From UBA668 sp039796575 (GTDB lineage: Bacteria; Actinomycetota; Acidimicrobiia; Acidimicrobiales; Ilumatobacteraceae), in contig JBDKJP010000065.1 of NCBI GenBank assembly GCA_039796575.1, forward strand, positions 1 through 64,000: a stretch of 64,000 bases of DNA, given 5' to 3'. Under the pieces are notes generated by a model. It ran no database searches and had not been told where the DNA came from. It saw only the letters and a program-made list of their open reading frames with translations. Below, piece after piece: positions 1 through 7,868 of the stretch. Every line of letters begins with the position of its first letter. Within the stretch, counting starts at the first letter, position 1. The position numbers and the translations under genes are program-made.

Positions 1-266
1 CCGGGCGTGTCGACACCGGGCGCCGAGTCCACGCGGGTCCACGGGCCGTCGGGCGACAGCAGCACCGGCGGCGCCACCGTCGAGCTGGTGGTGGTGTCGG
101 CCATCGTGGTCGTCGACGCCATCGTGGTGTCGACCGCCGTGGAGGTCGGTGCTGCCACGGTCGCCACCGTGGGGGCGATCGTGGAGGGTTCGGTCATCCC
201 TCCGTTCGAGCACGCTGCCAGCAGGGCAGCCGCGCAGCACGACGGGATCAGGGTGTGTCGCAACAT
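1..266 (-). CDS. Secreted lipoprotein, 5' part only
   Basis: The gene runs off the left edge, so only the first 88 residues are seen. It begins with a short basic segment and hydrophobic stretch ending in the lipobox LLAAC (Cys about residue 19), so the product should be exported and lipidated on the outer face of the membrane. After the cysteine comes a Thr/Ser/Pro/Val-rich linker of the kind that tethers actinobacterial lipoproteins. The ATG at 264-266 has GGAGG six bases upstream, better placed than an in-phase-shifted ATG at 268-270. The functional domain lies outside the window, so no function can be assigned. It is divergent from the fix operon. Confidence 0.75.
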   Translation of the reverse strand, partial: MLRHTLIPSCCAAALLAACSNGGMTEPSTIAPTVATVAAPTSTAVDTTMASTTTMADTTTSSTVAPPVLLSPDGPWTRVDSAPGVDTP

Positions 267-578
267 GCATCGCCTCCGTGAGGTCGACACGCCGTCCGAC
301 GCGTCGTCCACCACACTGGGCACGCCGGGTCCGGCACTTCGGCAAAATCGTCCTCCCGCAGGCGGTCCCCGTCCAGCGGACTTCGGTCACACCTCGTGGC
401 CGTCCACGCGCCCTCGGAGCCGGCCAGTGGCACGAATCGGACCCACGGGTGGGAAACACGCCGGAACTGGCCAGAAACGGACCCGTGGGTCCGAAACGCG
501 TCAGGCCAGGTGGGGCGGTGGCTGGGGCATCACCGGGGGCGACCACCTAATCTGCAGCCGATGACTGCAGGAGGGTCG
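267..578. other. Intergenic region between divergent genes
   Basis: About 310 bases separate the lipoprotein gene and the fix operon. Open frames here are only shadows with no codon structure of their own. The right half holds repeat family A copy 1 (438-500). A TAATCT hexamer at 548-553 could be a -10 element for the fix operon, but I see no matching -35, so promoter placement is weak. Confidence 0.5.
438..500. repeat. Dispersed palindromic repeat family A, copy 1
   Basis: A 63-base element whose ends are inverted copies: CGGACCCACGGGT on the left and ACCCGTGGGTCCG on the right, followed by AAA. Each arm is also nearly self-palindromic (GGACCC-GGGTCC). The same element lies at 27244-27306 with about 9 differences, nearly all in the centre. 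Conserved arms and a variable centre fit a REP/BIME-like element or structured intergenic repeat. The sequence just left, GGCACGAATCGGACC, recurs inverted beside copy 2. Confidence 0.75.
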
Positions 579-1547
579 ATGATCGCGGTGGTGGCCGTGC
601 GCGAGGGGCAACTCCCCTCGGGCGGCGACGAGGCCGTCGCCGAGTGCGGTGGTCGCGCCGTGCTCATCGGCTCGGGCACGGCAGCGGCAGCGGCCGACCT
701 GGCCGGCATCGCCCGCACCGTGACCGTCGTCGAGATGTCGTCGTTCCAGCCGGGCGCGTGGGCGGCCGTGCTCGCGCCGCTGCTGCAGCACGAACCCGCG
801 GTGGTGCTGCCCGGTTCGCCCGACGGCCGCGACCTGGCCCCGCGCCTCGCGGCGCTGCTGCACCGCCCGCTCTACGCCGGCGCGTTGAGCGTGACGCCCG
901 ATCGGGTGGAGCTCACCCGCCGCGGCGGCACCGAGATCCACCAGACCCACCCGGGGCCCGACTTCGTGGCCACCCTGCAGCCGGGCGTTCGCGGCGTGAC
1001 CGTGGCAGCCGATGCCACGGCGCCGGCCGTCACCGACGCCACGCCGACGCACCTGCCCCGGCAGGAGCACCGCGACGCCACCGTGCTGGCGGTGCTGCCG
1101 CCCGACCCGGCCACCATCGACCTCGCCGAGGCGCCGCGCATCATCGGTGGCGGCGCCGGGCTCGACGACGAGGCGCGCATGCAGCAGCTGGTCCGCATCG
1201 GCTCGGCCATCGGCGCCAGCATGGGTGCCACCCGCGTCATCACCGACCGCGGCTGGGTGCCGCACGAGCGCCAGATCGGCACCACCGGCGTGGTGGTCGA
1301 CCCCGACCTGTACCTCGCGTTCGGCGTGAGCGGAGCCGTGCAGCACACCAGCGGCCTCGGCGATCCGGCGCACATCGTGAGCGTGAACGTCGACGGTCAC
1401 TGCCCGATGATGCAGCTCGCCGACCTGGCCATCGTGTCCGACGCGAACGCGACGCTCGACCACCTCGCCCGCCTGCTCGGCGCCGACGCCGACGCCGACG
1501 TCGACGCCGACAGCACCGATGCGGCGACCGGGACGGAGACCGCATGA
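579..1547 (+). CDS. fixB: Electron transfer flavoprotein alpha subunit, FixB type
   Basis: 322 residues, the usual length for ETF alpha. The N-terminal half has the Rossmann-like ETF fold; the C-terminal half (from about residue 185) carries the FAD-binding domain, with RIIGGGAG, then ERQIGTTGVVVDPDLYLAFG and SGAVQHTSG, close to the canonical RQIGQTG...ISGAIQH signature. The tail is a run of Asp/Ala. With FixA it forms the flavoprotein heterodimer passing electrons to FixCX. The ATG at 579 follows an AGGAGGG ribosome-binding site; an in-frame ATG at 561 is less likely. It is the first gene of a four-gene operon, with its stop overlapping the fixC start by four bases. Confidence 0.9.
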   Translation: MIAVVAVREGQLPSGGDEAVAECGGRAVLIGSGTAAAAADLAGIARTVTVVEMSSFQPGAWAAVLAPLLQHEPAVVLPGSPDGRDLAPRLAALLHRPLYAGALSVTPDRVELTRRGGTEIHQTHPGPDFVATLQPGVRGVTVAADATAPAVTDATPTHLPRQEHRDATVLAVLPPDPATIDLAEAPRIIGGGAGLDDEARMQQLVRIGSAIGASMGATRVITDRGWVPHERQIGTTGVVVDPDLYLAFGVSGAVQHTSGLGDPAHIVSVNVDGHCPMMQLADLAIVSDANATLDHLARLLGADADADVDADSTDAATGTETA

Positions 1548-2851
1548 GCACGCCCGACGTCGACGTCGTCGTGGTGGGTGCCGGCCCGGCCGGCTCGTGT
1601 GCCGCCATCGTGGCCGCACGTGCGGGCCTCAGCGTCGTGCTGCTCGAGCGCGGCCCGTTCCCCGGCAGCAAGAACATGTACGGCGGCGTGGTGTACCCGC
1701 GCATCCTCGACGGCCTCATCCCGAACTGGTGGGAGGAAGCACCCATCCAGCGGTGGGTGACGCGCCGCAGCACGATGCTACTCACCGAGACGCAGGCGCT
1801 CACGGTCGACTTCCGCAGCGAGGCGTGGGGCAAGCCGCCCTACAACGGCGCCACGGCGTTCCGCCCCGACTGGGACCACTGGCTCGCGTCGCACGCCGAG
1901 GCCGCGGGTGCGCAGTTGCTCACCGACACCACGGTGGTGGGGTTGCTGCGCGACAGCAGCGGTGCGGTCACGGGTGTGCGCACCGACCGACCCGACGGCG
2001 ACCTCACTGCGCGCGTGGTCATCGCGTGCGACGGCGTGAACAGCTTCCTCGCGAAGGAGGCCGGCCTCTACACGCACACCGATGCGAAACACTTCACGCT
2101 CGGCGTGAAGGAGACGCTGTCGTTGCCGAAGGAGGTCATCGACGAGCGGTTCGCCGTGCGCGAGCGCGACGGCGTCGACATCGAGATCATCGGCGGCACC
2201 GGCAAGGTGAACGGCGGCGGCTTCCTCTACACGGGGCTCGACACGTTGGCCGTGGGTGTGGTGCTGAAGCTACCGAAGCTGGCCGCACAGCAGCAGCGCC
2301 CCGAGCAGTTGATCGCCGGGCTGAAGCAGCATCCGGGCATCGCGCCGCTCGTGCAGGGTGCCGAGCTGAAGGAGTACAGCGCGCACCTCATCCCCGAGGC
2401 CGGCGTGGCGATGATGCCGAGGATGACCATGCCCGGCATGCTCGTCGCCGGCGACGCCGCGGCGTTGTGCCTCGCGGCCGGCATCTGGCTGGAGGGCGTG
2501 AACTTCGCGATGGCCAGCGGCATGTACGCCGCCGAGGCCGCGGTGGAGGCCGTGCGCAAGAGCGACACGTCGGCCGCCGGGCTGGCCGGGTATCAGCGGC
2601 GCCTCGAGGGCACGTTCGTGCTGAAGGATCACCGCAAGCTGCGGCGTGCTCCCGAACTGGTGCTCAGCGATCGCGTGCAGCACCTCTACCCGCCGATGGT
2701 GGCCAACGTCGTCGAGCGCATGTTCCACGTCGACAACCCGAACCCCAAGCCCGGACTGCGCCGCATCCTCGACCAGGAGCGTCGCAAGGCCGGCGTGAAG
2801 CGTCGCGACCTGTTGCGCGACGGATGGACCGGTTTCAGGAGCTTCGGATGA
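1544..2851 (+). CDS. fixC: FAD-dependent ETF-quinone oxidoreductase-like protein, FixC type
   Basis: 435 residues. The N-terminal dinucleotide-binding motif GAGPAG (residues 12-17) binds FAD; the second FAD contact VAGDAAALCLAAG lies near residue 305. The family (ETF-QO/FixC) takes electrons from the flavoprotein and passes them to menaquinone or ubiquinone at the inner membrane; the C-terminal iron-sulfur domain of ETF-QO is here the separate FixX. The ATG overlaps the fixB stop (ATGA), so translation is coupled. Bifurcating FixABCX complexes split NADH electrons between quinone and ferredoxin or flavodoxin; whether this one bifurcates cannot be proved from sequence alone. Confidence 0.9.
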   Translation: MSTPDVDVVVVGAGPAGSCAAIVAARAGLSVVLLERGPFPGSKNMYGGVVYPRILDGLIPNWWEEAPIQRWVTRRSTMLLTETQALTVDFRSEAWGKPPYNGATAFRPDWDHWLASHAEAAGAQLLTDTTVVGLLRDSSGAVTGVRTDRPDGDLTARVVIACDGVNSFLAKEAGLYTHTDAKHFTLGVKETLSLPKEVIDERFAVRERDGVDIEIIGGTGKVNGGGFLYTGLDTLAVGVVLKLPKLAAQQQRPEQLIAGLKQHPGIAPLVQGAELKEYSAHLIPEAGVAMMPRMTMPGMLVAGDAAALCLAAGIWLEGVNFAMASGMYAAEAAVEAVRKSDTSAAGLAGYQRRLEGTFVLKDHRKLRRAPELVLSDRVQHLYPPMVANVVERMFHVDNPNPKPGLRRILDQERRKAGVKRRDLLRDGWTGFRSFG

Positions 2852-3138
2852 ACGAGCCCACGATCTCCTTCCAGGAACGCATGGAGACCGCCGAGTTCCG
2901 AGTGCACCACCAGGCGCACATCGTGGTCGACGGCAAGGTCTGCGCCGACTGCAGCACGCGGGAATGCGTCATCGCCTGCCCGGCGAACCTGTTCGTGCCG
3001 ACCAGCGACGGCGGCATCGTCTTCAACTACGAGCAGTGCTTCGAGTGCGGCACCTGCTACATCGTCTGCAACCGTGAAGGCGCCATCAGCTGGCATTACC
3101 CCGAGGGCGGCCACGGCGTCGTCTTCCGGCGGACGTGA
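2848..3138 (+). CDS. fixX: Ferredoxin-like protein FixX
   Basis: 96 residues with eight cysteines at positions 32, 35, 40, 44, 64, 67, 70 and 74, spaced C-x2-C-x4-C-x3-CP and C-x2-C-x2-C-x3-C, enough for two [4Fe-4S] clusters. It corresponds to the C-terminal ferredoxin domain of ETF-quinone oxidoreductases and is the iron-sulfur partner of FixC. The start overlaps the fixC stop by four bases. The gene is complete and of normal length for FixX. Confidence 0.9.
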   Translation: MNEPTISFQERMETAEFRVHHQAHIVVDGKVCADCSTRECVIACPANLFVPTSDGGIVFNYEQCFECGTCYIVCNREGAISWHYPEGGHGVVFRRT

Positions 3139-3145
3139 GGCCGCG

Positions 3146-3943
3146 ATGAGCATCGTCGCGTGCGTCAAGTGGGTCAGCCATCCGGGTGAACCGCACGACG
3201 AACGATTCGCCGGCATGTCGCCGGCCGATCAGTCGGCACTGGAGTTCGCGCTGCAACAGGCGGCGCTGCTCGGCACCGGGGTCACGGTCATCACGGTCGG
3301 TCCGTCGGGTGCCGACAAGGTGCTGCGCGATGCGCTCGCGTGTGGCGCCACGCGTGCCATCCGCATCGAGGCCCCCACCACCGCGGCGGGCACCGACGTG
3401 GCCACGGCGATCGCCGACCACATCACCGACGCCGAGTGGGTGTGGTGCGGCGACTACTCGCTCGACCGCGGCGCGGGCAGCGTGCCGGCGTTCATCGCCG
3501 CGCACCTCGGTGCCGAGCAGGCGCTCGGGGTCATCCACATCGACCTCGCCGCCGACGGTGTGCGCGCGACGCGACGCCTCGACGGCGGCCGACGCGAACT
3601 GCTCGGCCTCCAGGCGCCGGCGGTCGTGTCGGTGGAGGGCGCCACCGCCCGCCTCCGTCGAGCCGGCCTCGCGTCGTTGCGGTCGGCCGCCGCGGCGCAG
3701 ATCGAGGTGGTGCCGGCCACCACCCCGATCCATCGCGCCGAGTTCATGGTGCGGCCCTATCGACCGCGGGCCAGGGAGCTCGCGGCACCGGCCGGCGACA
3801 CGCCACTCGACCGGCTGCGAGTGCTCACCGACGCCGGCGCCGCGTCAGTGGCGCGTGGCGAGATGGTCGCCCTCGAGCCCGCCGACGCCGCTGCCCGCAT
3901 CGTGCAGGCCCTCACCGACTGGGGCTACCTGCCCCACGGGTGA
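3146..3943 (+). CDS. fixA: Electron transfer flavoprotein beta subunit, FixA type
   Basis: 265 residues, usual length for ETF beta. It begins MSIVACVKWV, like other FixA/EtfB proteins, and has the family pattern ALEFALQQAALLG...VITVGPSGADKVLRDALACGA and CGDYSLDRGAGSVPAFIAAHLG lining the nucleotide and flavin sites. In bifurcating ETFs this subunit carries the NADH-reactive FAD. It starts seven bases after the fixX stop and closes the operon in the order B-C-X-A, rather than the commoner A-B-C-X. Its last 99 bases overlap the convergent MFS gene. No nitrogen-fixation gene is in the window, so the complex more likely serves general redox balance. Confidence 0.88.
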   Translation: MSIVACVKWVSHPGEPHDERFAGMSPADQSALEFALQQAALLGTGVTVITVGPSGADKVLRDALACGATRAIRIEAPTTAAGTDVATAIADHITDAEWVWCGDYSLDRGAGSVPAFIAAHLGAEQALGVIHIDLAADGVRATRRLDGGRRELLGLQAPAVVSVEGATARLRRAGLASLRSAAAAQIEVVPATTPIHRAEFMVRPYRPRARELAAPAGDTPLDRLRVLTDAGAASVARGEMVALEPADAAARIVQALTDWGYLPHG

Positions 3944-5542
3944 CACGACGTCGTGATGGCCACGGCTCGGCAGGAACCGCCAGGCCAGCACCGCACCGAC
4001 TGCGACGACCGCCGCCGACACCCACGAGCCGGCGTGGAAGCCCTCCATGAACGACTGGTTCACCGCGCCCTGCACGAGCTGTTGCGCCTGTGGCCCGAAC
4101 TGCTCGCCTGCGGCGGTGGCCACGGCGGCACCGGCGCCCACCGACTCCTTCGCGATCGACAGCGCGTCGGACGGCACGGGCGTGCCCGCCAGCAGTTCGC
4201 CGAGGCGGCCGGCGTAGATGGAGGCGAACAGCGAACCGACGATGGCGACGCCGAGTGTGCCGCCGAGCTCGCGTGCGGTGTCGTTCACGGCCGAGCCGAC
4301 CCCGGCCTTCTCGGGCGGCAGCGAGCCCATGATGGCTTCGGTGGCCGGCGCGTTGACGAGGCCGAGGCCGCCACCCATGAACAGCATCTGGCCGACGATG
4401 ACGAGGTACGACGAGTCGACGGCGAGGCGCGTGGTCCAGGCGAAGCCGATCGCCATCGAGGCGAGGCCCGTGGCGACGACGGCCTTCGTGCCGACCCGCG
4501 CGGCGAGCTTCGCGGAGAGCGGCGCAGCGACACCGGTGAACAGCGCGAACGGCACGGTGCGAAGACCGGCCTGCAACGTGTCGTAGCCACGCACGAACTG
4601 GAAGTACTGCGTCACCATGAAGATGAAGCCGAACAGCGCGAAGAACGCGAACGTCACGCTGAGGCTGCCGGCGGTGAAGCGCATGTTGGTGAACACGCCC
4701 ACGTCGAGCATCGGGTGGTCGCTGCGACGCTCCCACCACACGAACGTGGCGAGCAGCGCTGCCGCGACACCGAAGGCGAGACCACTCTCGACGCTGAGCC
4801 AGCCATGGTGCGGCCCTTCGATGACGGCCCACACGAGCAGCGAGATGCCGGCGATGGAGAGCACGATGCCGAGCGGGTCGAAGCGGTGGATGGTGGTGTC
4901 GCGCGACGTGGGGACGTAGCGGGCGATGAGCACCATCGCGAGCAGCACGACCGGCACGTTCACCAGGAACACCGAGCCCCACCAGAAGTGGCGCAGCAGC
5001 AGGCCACCGGTGACCGGGCCGAGTGCGACGGCGAGGCCGCTCGTGGCCGCCCACACCGAGATGGCCACCGCGCGCTGCTTCGGTTGGGTGAACACGTTGA
5101 CGAGCAGTGCGAGGGTGGCCGGGAAGATGAGCGCGCCGCCGATGCCCATGACGGCTCGCCAGGCGATGAGCTCGGTGGCGGAGCCGGCGAACGCCGCGCC
5201 GAGCGACGTGAGCGCGAACAGGGTCATGCCGATGAGCAGCACGCCCTTGCGGCCGAAGCGGTCGCCGATGCTGCCGGCGGCCATGAGCAGTCCGGCGAAG
5301 ACGAGCACGTAGGCATCGACGATCCACTGCAGCTGGCTGGTGGTGGCGCCGAGCTCGCGGACGAACGTGGGGAGGGCGACGTTCACGATGGTGCCGTCGA
5401 CGACGATGATGAAGACGCTCGCGCAGAGCACGGCGAGCACCAACCAGGGCGAGCGGTCGCCGGGTCGGAGCGCCGACGAGCGGGCGGGTGCGGTGGCTGG
5501 TGGGGCCGTGGCGGGACGGGTTGCCGAGTGCTCCTGGTGCAT
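3845..5542 (-). CDS. MFS drug exporter, DHA2 (14-TM) family
   Basis: 565 residues of alternating hydrophobic helices. The first helix carries the DHA2 motif VDGTIVNVALP, and the helix 2-3 loop has GDRFGRKG (MFS motif A), so this is a proton-driven exporter of the EmrB/QacA kind in the cytoplasmic membrane. The ATG at 5540-5542 follows AAAGGAG; more distant in-frame starts lack a ribosome-binding site. The 3' end overlaps fixA on the other strand by 99 bases. It is divergent from a TetR regulator, the classic arrangement of a drug pump and its repressor. Substrate unknown. Confidence 0.88.
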   Translation of the reverse strand: MHQEHSATRPATAPPATAPARSSALRPGDRSPWLVLAVLCASVFIIVVDGTIVNVALPTFVRELGATTSQLQWIVDAYVLVFAGLLMAAGSIGDRFGRKGVLLIGMTLFALTSLGAAFAGSATELIAWRAVMGIGGALIFPATLALLVNVFTQPKQRAVAISVWAATSGLAVALGPVTGGLLLRHFWWGSVFLVNVPVVLLAMVLIARYVPTSRDTTIHRFDPLGIVLSIAGISLLVWAVIEGPHHGWLSVESGLAFGVAAALLATFVWWERRSDHPMLDVGVFTNMRFTAGSLSVTFAFFALFGFIFMVTQYFQFVRGYDTLQAGLRTVPFALFTGVAAPLSAKLAARVGTKAVVATGLASMAIGFAWTTRLAVDSSYLVIVGQMLFMGGGLGLVNAPATEAIMGSLPPEKAGVGSAVNDTARELGGTLGVAIVGSLFASIYAGRLGELLAGTPVPSDALSIAKESVGAGAAVATAAGEQFGPQAQQLVQGAVNQSFMEGFHAGSWVSAAVVAVGAVLAWRFLPSRGHHDVVSPVGQVAPVGEGLHDAGSGVGGLEGDHLATRH

Positions 5543-5561
5543 CGCGGCTCCTTTCTGGATC

Positions 5562-5583
5562 AAAGTTATTACATTGTTATCAC
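5562..5583. promoter_or_regulatory. AT-rich tandem 11-bp repeat, candidate TetR operator
   Basis: In the 110-base gap between the divergent MFS and tetR genes, two 11-base units stand side by side (AAAGTTATTAC and ATTGTTATCAC, 8 of 11 identical). Each contains a near-palindromic octamer GTTATYAC, one helical turn apart. The patch is markedly AT-rich in otherwise very GC-rich DNA, as expected of an operator overlapping a promoter. Binding by the adjacent TetR protein is inference. Confidence 0.45.
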
Positions 5584-5652
5584 CATGTTCTCGCACCGTC
5601 ACCTGCCATCGGTCATGACCTTCGACACACCTCCCCGACTAACGTGCCGATC

Positions 5653-6273
5653 GTGACGCAGCCGTCGAGCACCGCCGCCGGGACCCCGGCGCGCACGTCA
5701 TCGCTCGACGACGTCGGACGGTCGCTGCTCGACACGGCCAGCCGTCTGCTCGCCGAGGAGGGCGCCGGCGCGCTCACCGTGCGCCGCATCGCGAGCGGCT
5801 CGGGCATGAGCACGATGAACGTCTACTCGCGCTTCGGCGGCAAGCACGGCGTGGTCGAGCACCTGTTCCTCGAAGGCTTCGGGCTGCTCGCTGCGACGAT
5901 GATGGAGGTGCCCGTCACCGACGACCCGGTCGCCGACCTCACGACCTGTGGCCTGCGCTACCGCGCGTTCGCGTTCGAGCACCCGACGCTGTACTCGGTG
6001 ATGTTCGAGAAAGCGGTGCCCGACTACGAGCCGGGCGAAGCCGCGCTCGCCAGTGGGCTCGCCACGCTCGAGCACCTCGCCACGCGCATCGAGCGCTGCA
6101 TCGCGGCCGGTCGCTTCCGAGCGGGCGACCCGATGCACCTCGCCGGCATCGTGTGGAGCACCTGTCACGGCGCCGTCAGCCTCGAGCTCAAGCAGAAGCG
6201 ACACATCCCACTCGACTGGGAGGCCGTGTTCCGCGACTCGTGTGCCACCGTCGTGCGAGGCTTGGCGGCGTGA
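5653..6273 (+). CDS. TetR-family transcriptional regulator
   Basis: 206 residues from the GTG at 5653 (a GTG at 5644 is an alternative). Residues about 35-70 form the TetR helix-turn-helix, LTVRRIASGSGMSTMNVYSR followed by FGGKHGVVEHLF; the rest is the variable ligand-binding half. It is divergent from the MFS exporter, so it probably represses that pump, yet its stop overlaps the start of the PQQ-type gene (GTGA), making it also the first gene of the operon leading into mftE and mftF. The helix-turn-helix does not look like the mycofactocin regulator MftR family, so I do not name it mftR. Confidence 0.85.
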   Translation: MTQPSSTAAGTPARTSSLDDVGRSLLDTASRLLAEEGAGALTVRRIASGSGMSTMNVYSRFGGKHGVVEHLFLEGFGLLAATMMEVPVTDDPVADLTTCGLRYRAFAFEHPTLYSVMFEKAVPDYEPGEAALASGLATLEHLATRIERCIAAGRFRAGDPMHLAGIVWSTCHGAVSLELKQKRHIPLDWEAVFRDSCATVVRGLAA

Positions 6274-7868
6274 GCTACTTCGCCCGACGCGGTGCCGTGT
6301 TCGTCGGGGCCATCGCCGTCGTGGCCGTGCTCGCCGGGTTGGTCAACGAGGTCATCGGCGACGACGAGGGCAGCACCAGCGTGAGTGCCGGCACCGACGG
6401 CGGCGACACCACGCTCGGCACCACGGGCGTCGCGCCGTCGTCGGGCGGCGACACCACCGTCGCCGTCGATTCGACCGCCACGCCCACCACCGCGGCGTTC
6501 ACCCCGCGCACCGACGTGCTCGTCGACCCGGCGTCGTTCGGGCGTCCGTACAGCGCCACCGTGCCGGGCGTGCTCACCTTCCGCGGCAACCCGACGCGCA
6601 GCTTCTACGGCACGGGCCCGGTGCCGCGCACGGCGCCGCAGGAGCTGTGGCAGTACCCGAGGGCCGGCAACCCGATGTGCGGCGAGAGCAGCGAGTACGG
6701 CAACGTGCGCACGTGGTGCGGCACCGGCTGGACCGGGCAGCCCGCGGTGTTCGAGCGTGACGGCCGCACCTGGGTGGTGTTCGGCGCGTACGACTACAAG
6801 ATCCACTTCGTCGACGGTGTCACGGGCGAGGACATCATCCCGCCGTTCCCCACCGACGACCTCGCCAAGGGCAACGTCACCATCGACCCCGACGGCTACC
6901 CGCTGGTGTACGCGGGCTCCCGCGACAACTACCTGCGCATCATCGCGTTCGACGGCGCCGAGCCGCGCGAACTGTGGAAGATCAACGGCCGCACCGACGA
7001 TCGCATGCACAACGACGACTGGGATGCGGCACCGCTCGTGCTGAACGATCACCTCATCGAGGGTGGCGAGAACAGCTGGTTCCACGGGATCCGCCTCAAC
7101 CGTGGCTACGCCGCCGACGGCACGGTGACCGTCGATCCGAAGCTGGTGTTCCGCGTGCCGGGTTGGGACCAGCAACTCGTGGCCGACCTCGGTTCGAAGG
7201 ACCCGAAGCGCGTCAGCCTCGAGGCGTCGGTGTCGGTCAGCGGCGACACGGCGTGGCTGAACTCGTCGGGCGGCCTGCTGCAGGGATGGGACATCTCGTC
7301 GTTGCGCACCGGCGTCGGCGAGATCAACCGCACGTTCCGGTTCTGGACCGGCGACGACAGCGACGCGAGCGTGGTGCCCGACGACCAGGGCTACCTGTTC
7401 GTCGGCACCGAGGTCGATCGCAACAACAGCCGCGGCCAGGAGGTCGGGCAGCTGCTGAAGATCGACCCGCGCAACGAGGCCGATCCGGTGGTGTGGAGCA
7501 TCGACGTGAACAACGGTGTCGACAGCGGCACGTGGGCCACGCCCATCGTCACCGGCGACGTGGTGATCTGGAACACCAAGCCGGGCAAGGTGTACGGCAT
7601 CGACCGTGCGACCGGCGAGATCCTCTGGAAGACCGAGGTGCGCGCCCCGGTGCTCAGTTCGCCGGTGCTGGTCGACGGGGTGCTCATCCAGGGCGACGGC
7701 AACGGCACGTTGCACGCGTTCGACGTGAGCAACCCGAGGGTGCTGCCCACGGAGCTGTGGCAGATCACACTCGACGGCAACATCGAGGGCACGCCGGTGG
7801 TGTGGAACGGGCGCATCTACGTGGGCACCCGCGGCGGCTTCATCCACTGCCTGGGGTTGCCGTCGTGA
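6270..7868 (+). CDS. Membrane-anchored PQQ-type beta-propeller protein
   Basis: 532 residues. One hydrophobic segment (about 8-26) anchors or exports the protein, followed by a Gly/Thr/Asp linker to about residue 95. The rest consists of propeller blades of the PQQ/quinoprotein kind: YAGSRDNYLRIIAFDGAEPR, KVYGIDRATGEILWKTEV, GTLHAFDV and VGTRGGFIHCL repeat the pattern of a glycine turn, aliphatic strand and Trp. No catalytic residues of a quinoprotein dehydrogenase could be assigned, so it may be a scaffold or binding protein. The GTG start overlaps the tetR stop and its own stop overlaps mftE, placing it firmly in the mftE-mftF operon. Confidence 0.8.
   Translation: MSYFARRGAVFVGAIAVVAVLAGLVNEVIGDDEGSTSVSAGTDGGDTTLGTTGVAPSSGGDTTVAVDSTATPTTAAFTPRTDVLVDPASFGRPYSATVPGVLTFRGNPTRSFYGTGPVPRTAPQELWQYPRAGNPMCGESSEYGNVRTWCGTGWTGQPAVFERDGRTWVVFGAYDYKIHFVDGVTGEDIIPPFPTDDLAKGNVTIDPDGYPLVYAGSRDNYLRIIAFDGAEPRELWKINGRTDDRMHNDDWDAAPLVLNDHLIEGGENSWFHGIRLNRGYAADGTVTVDPKLVFRVPGWDQQLVADLGSKDPKRVSLEASVSVSGDTAWLNSSGGLLQGWDISSLRTGVGEINRTFRFWTGDDSDASVVPDDQGYLFVGTEVDRNNSRGQEVGQLLKIDPRNEADPVVWSIDVNNGVDSGTWATPIVTGDVVIWNTKPGKVYGIDRATGEILWKTEVRAPVLSSPVLVDGVLIQGDGNGTLHAFDVSNPRVLPTELWQITLDGNIEGTPVVWNGRIYVGTRGGFIHCLGLPS

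Noticed and set aside
7..564. Plus-strand 185-residue open frame at the left edge
   Set aside because: The minus strand here encodes a lipoprotein with a good ribosome-binding site and lipobox, and the frame runs through repeat A into non-coding sequence.
5653..6273. TetR gene as the mycofactocin regulator MftR
   Set aside because: The helix-turn-helix region lacks the RRTFFRYFPSK-type segment I associate with MftR, and the gene is divergent from a drug exporter.
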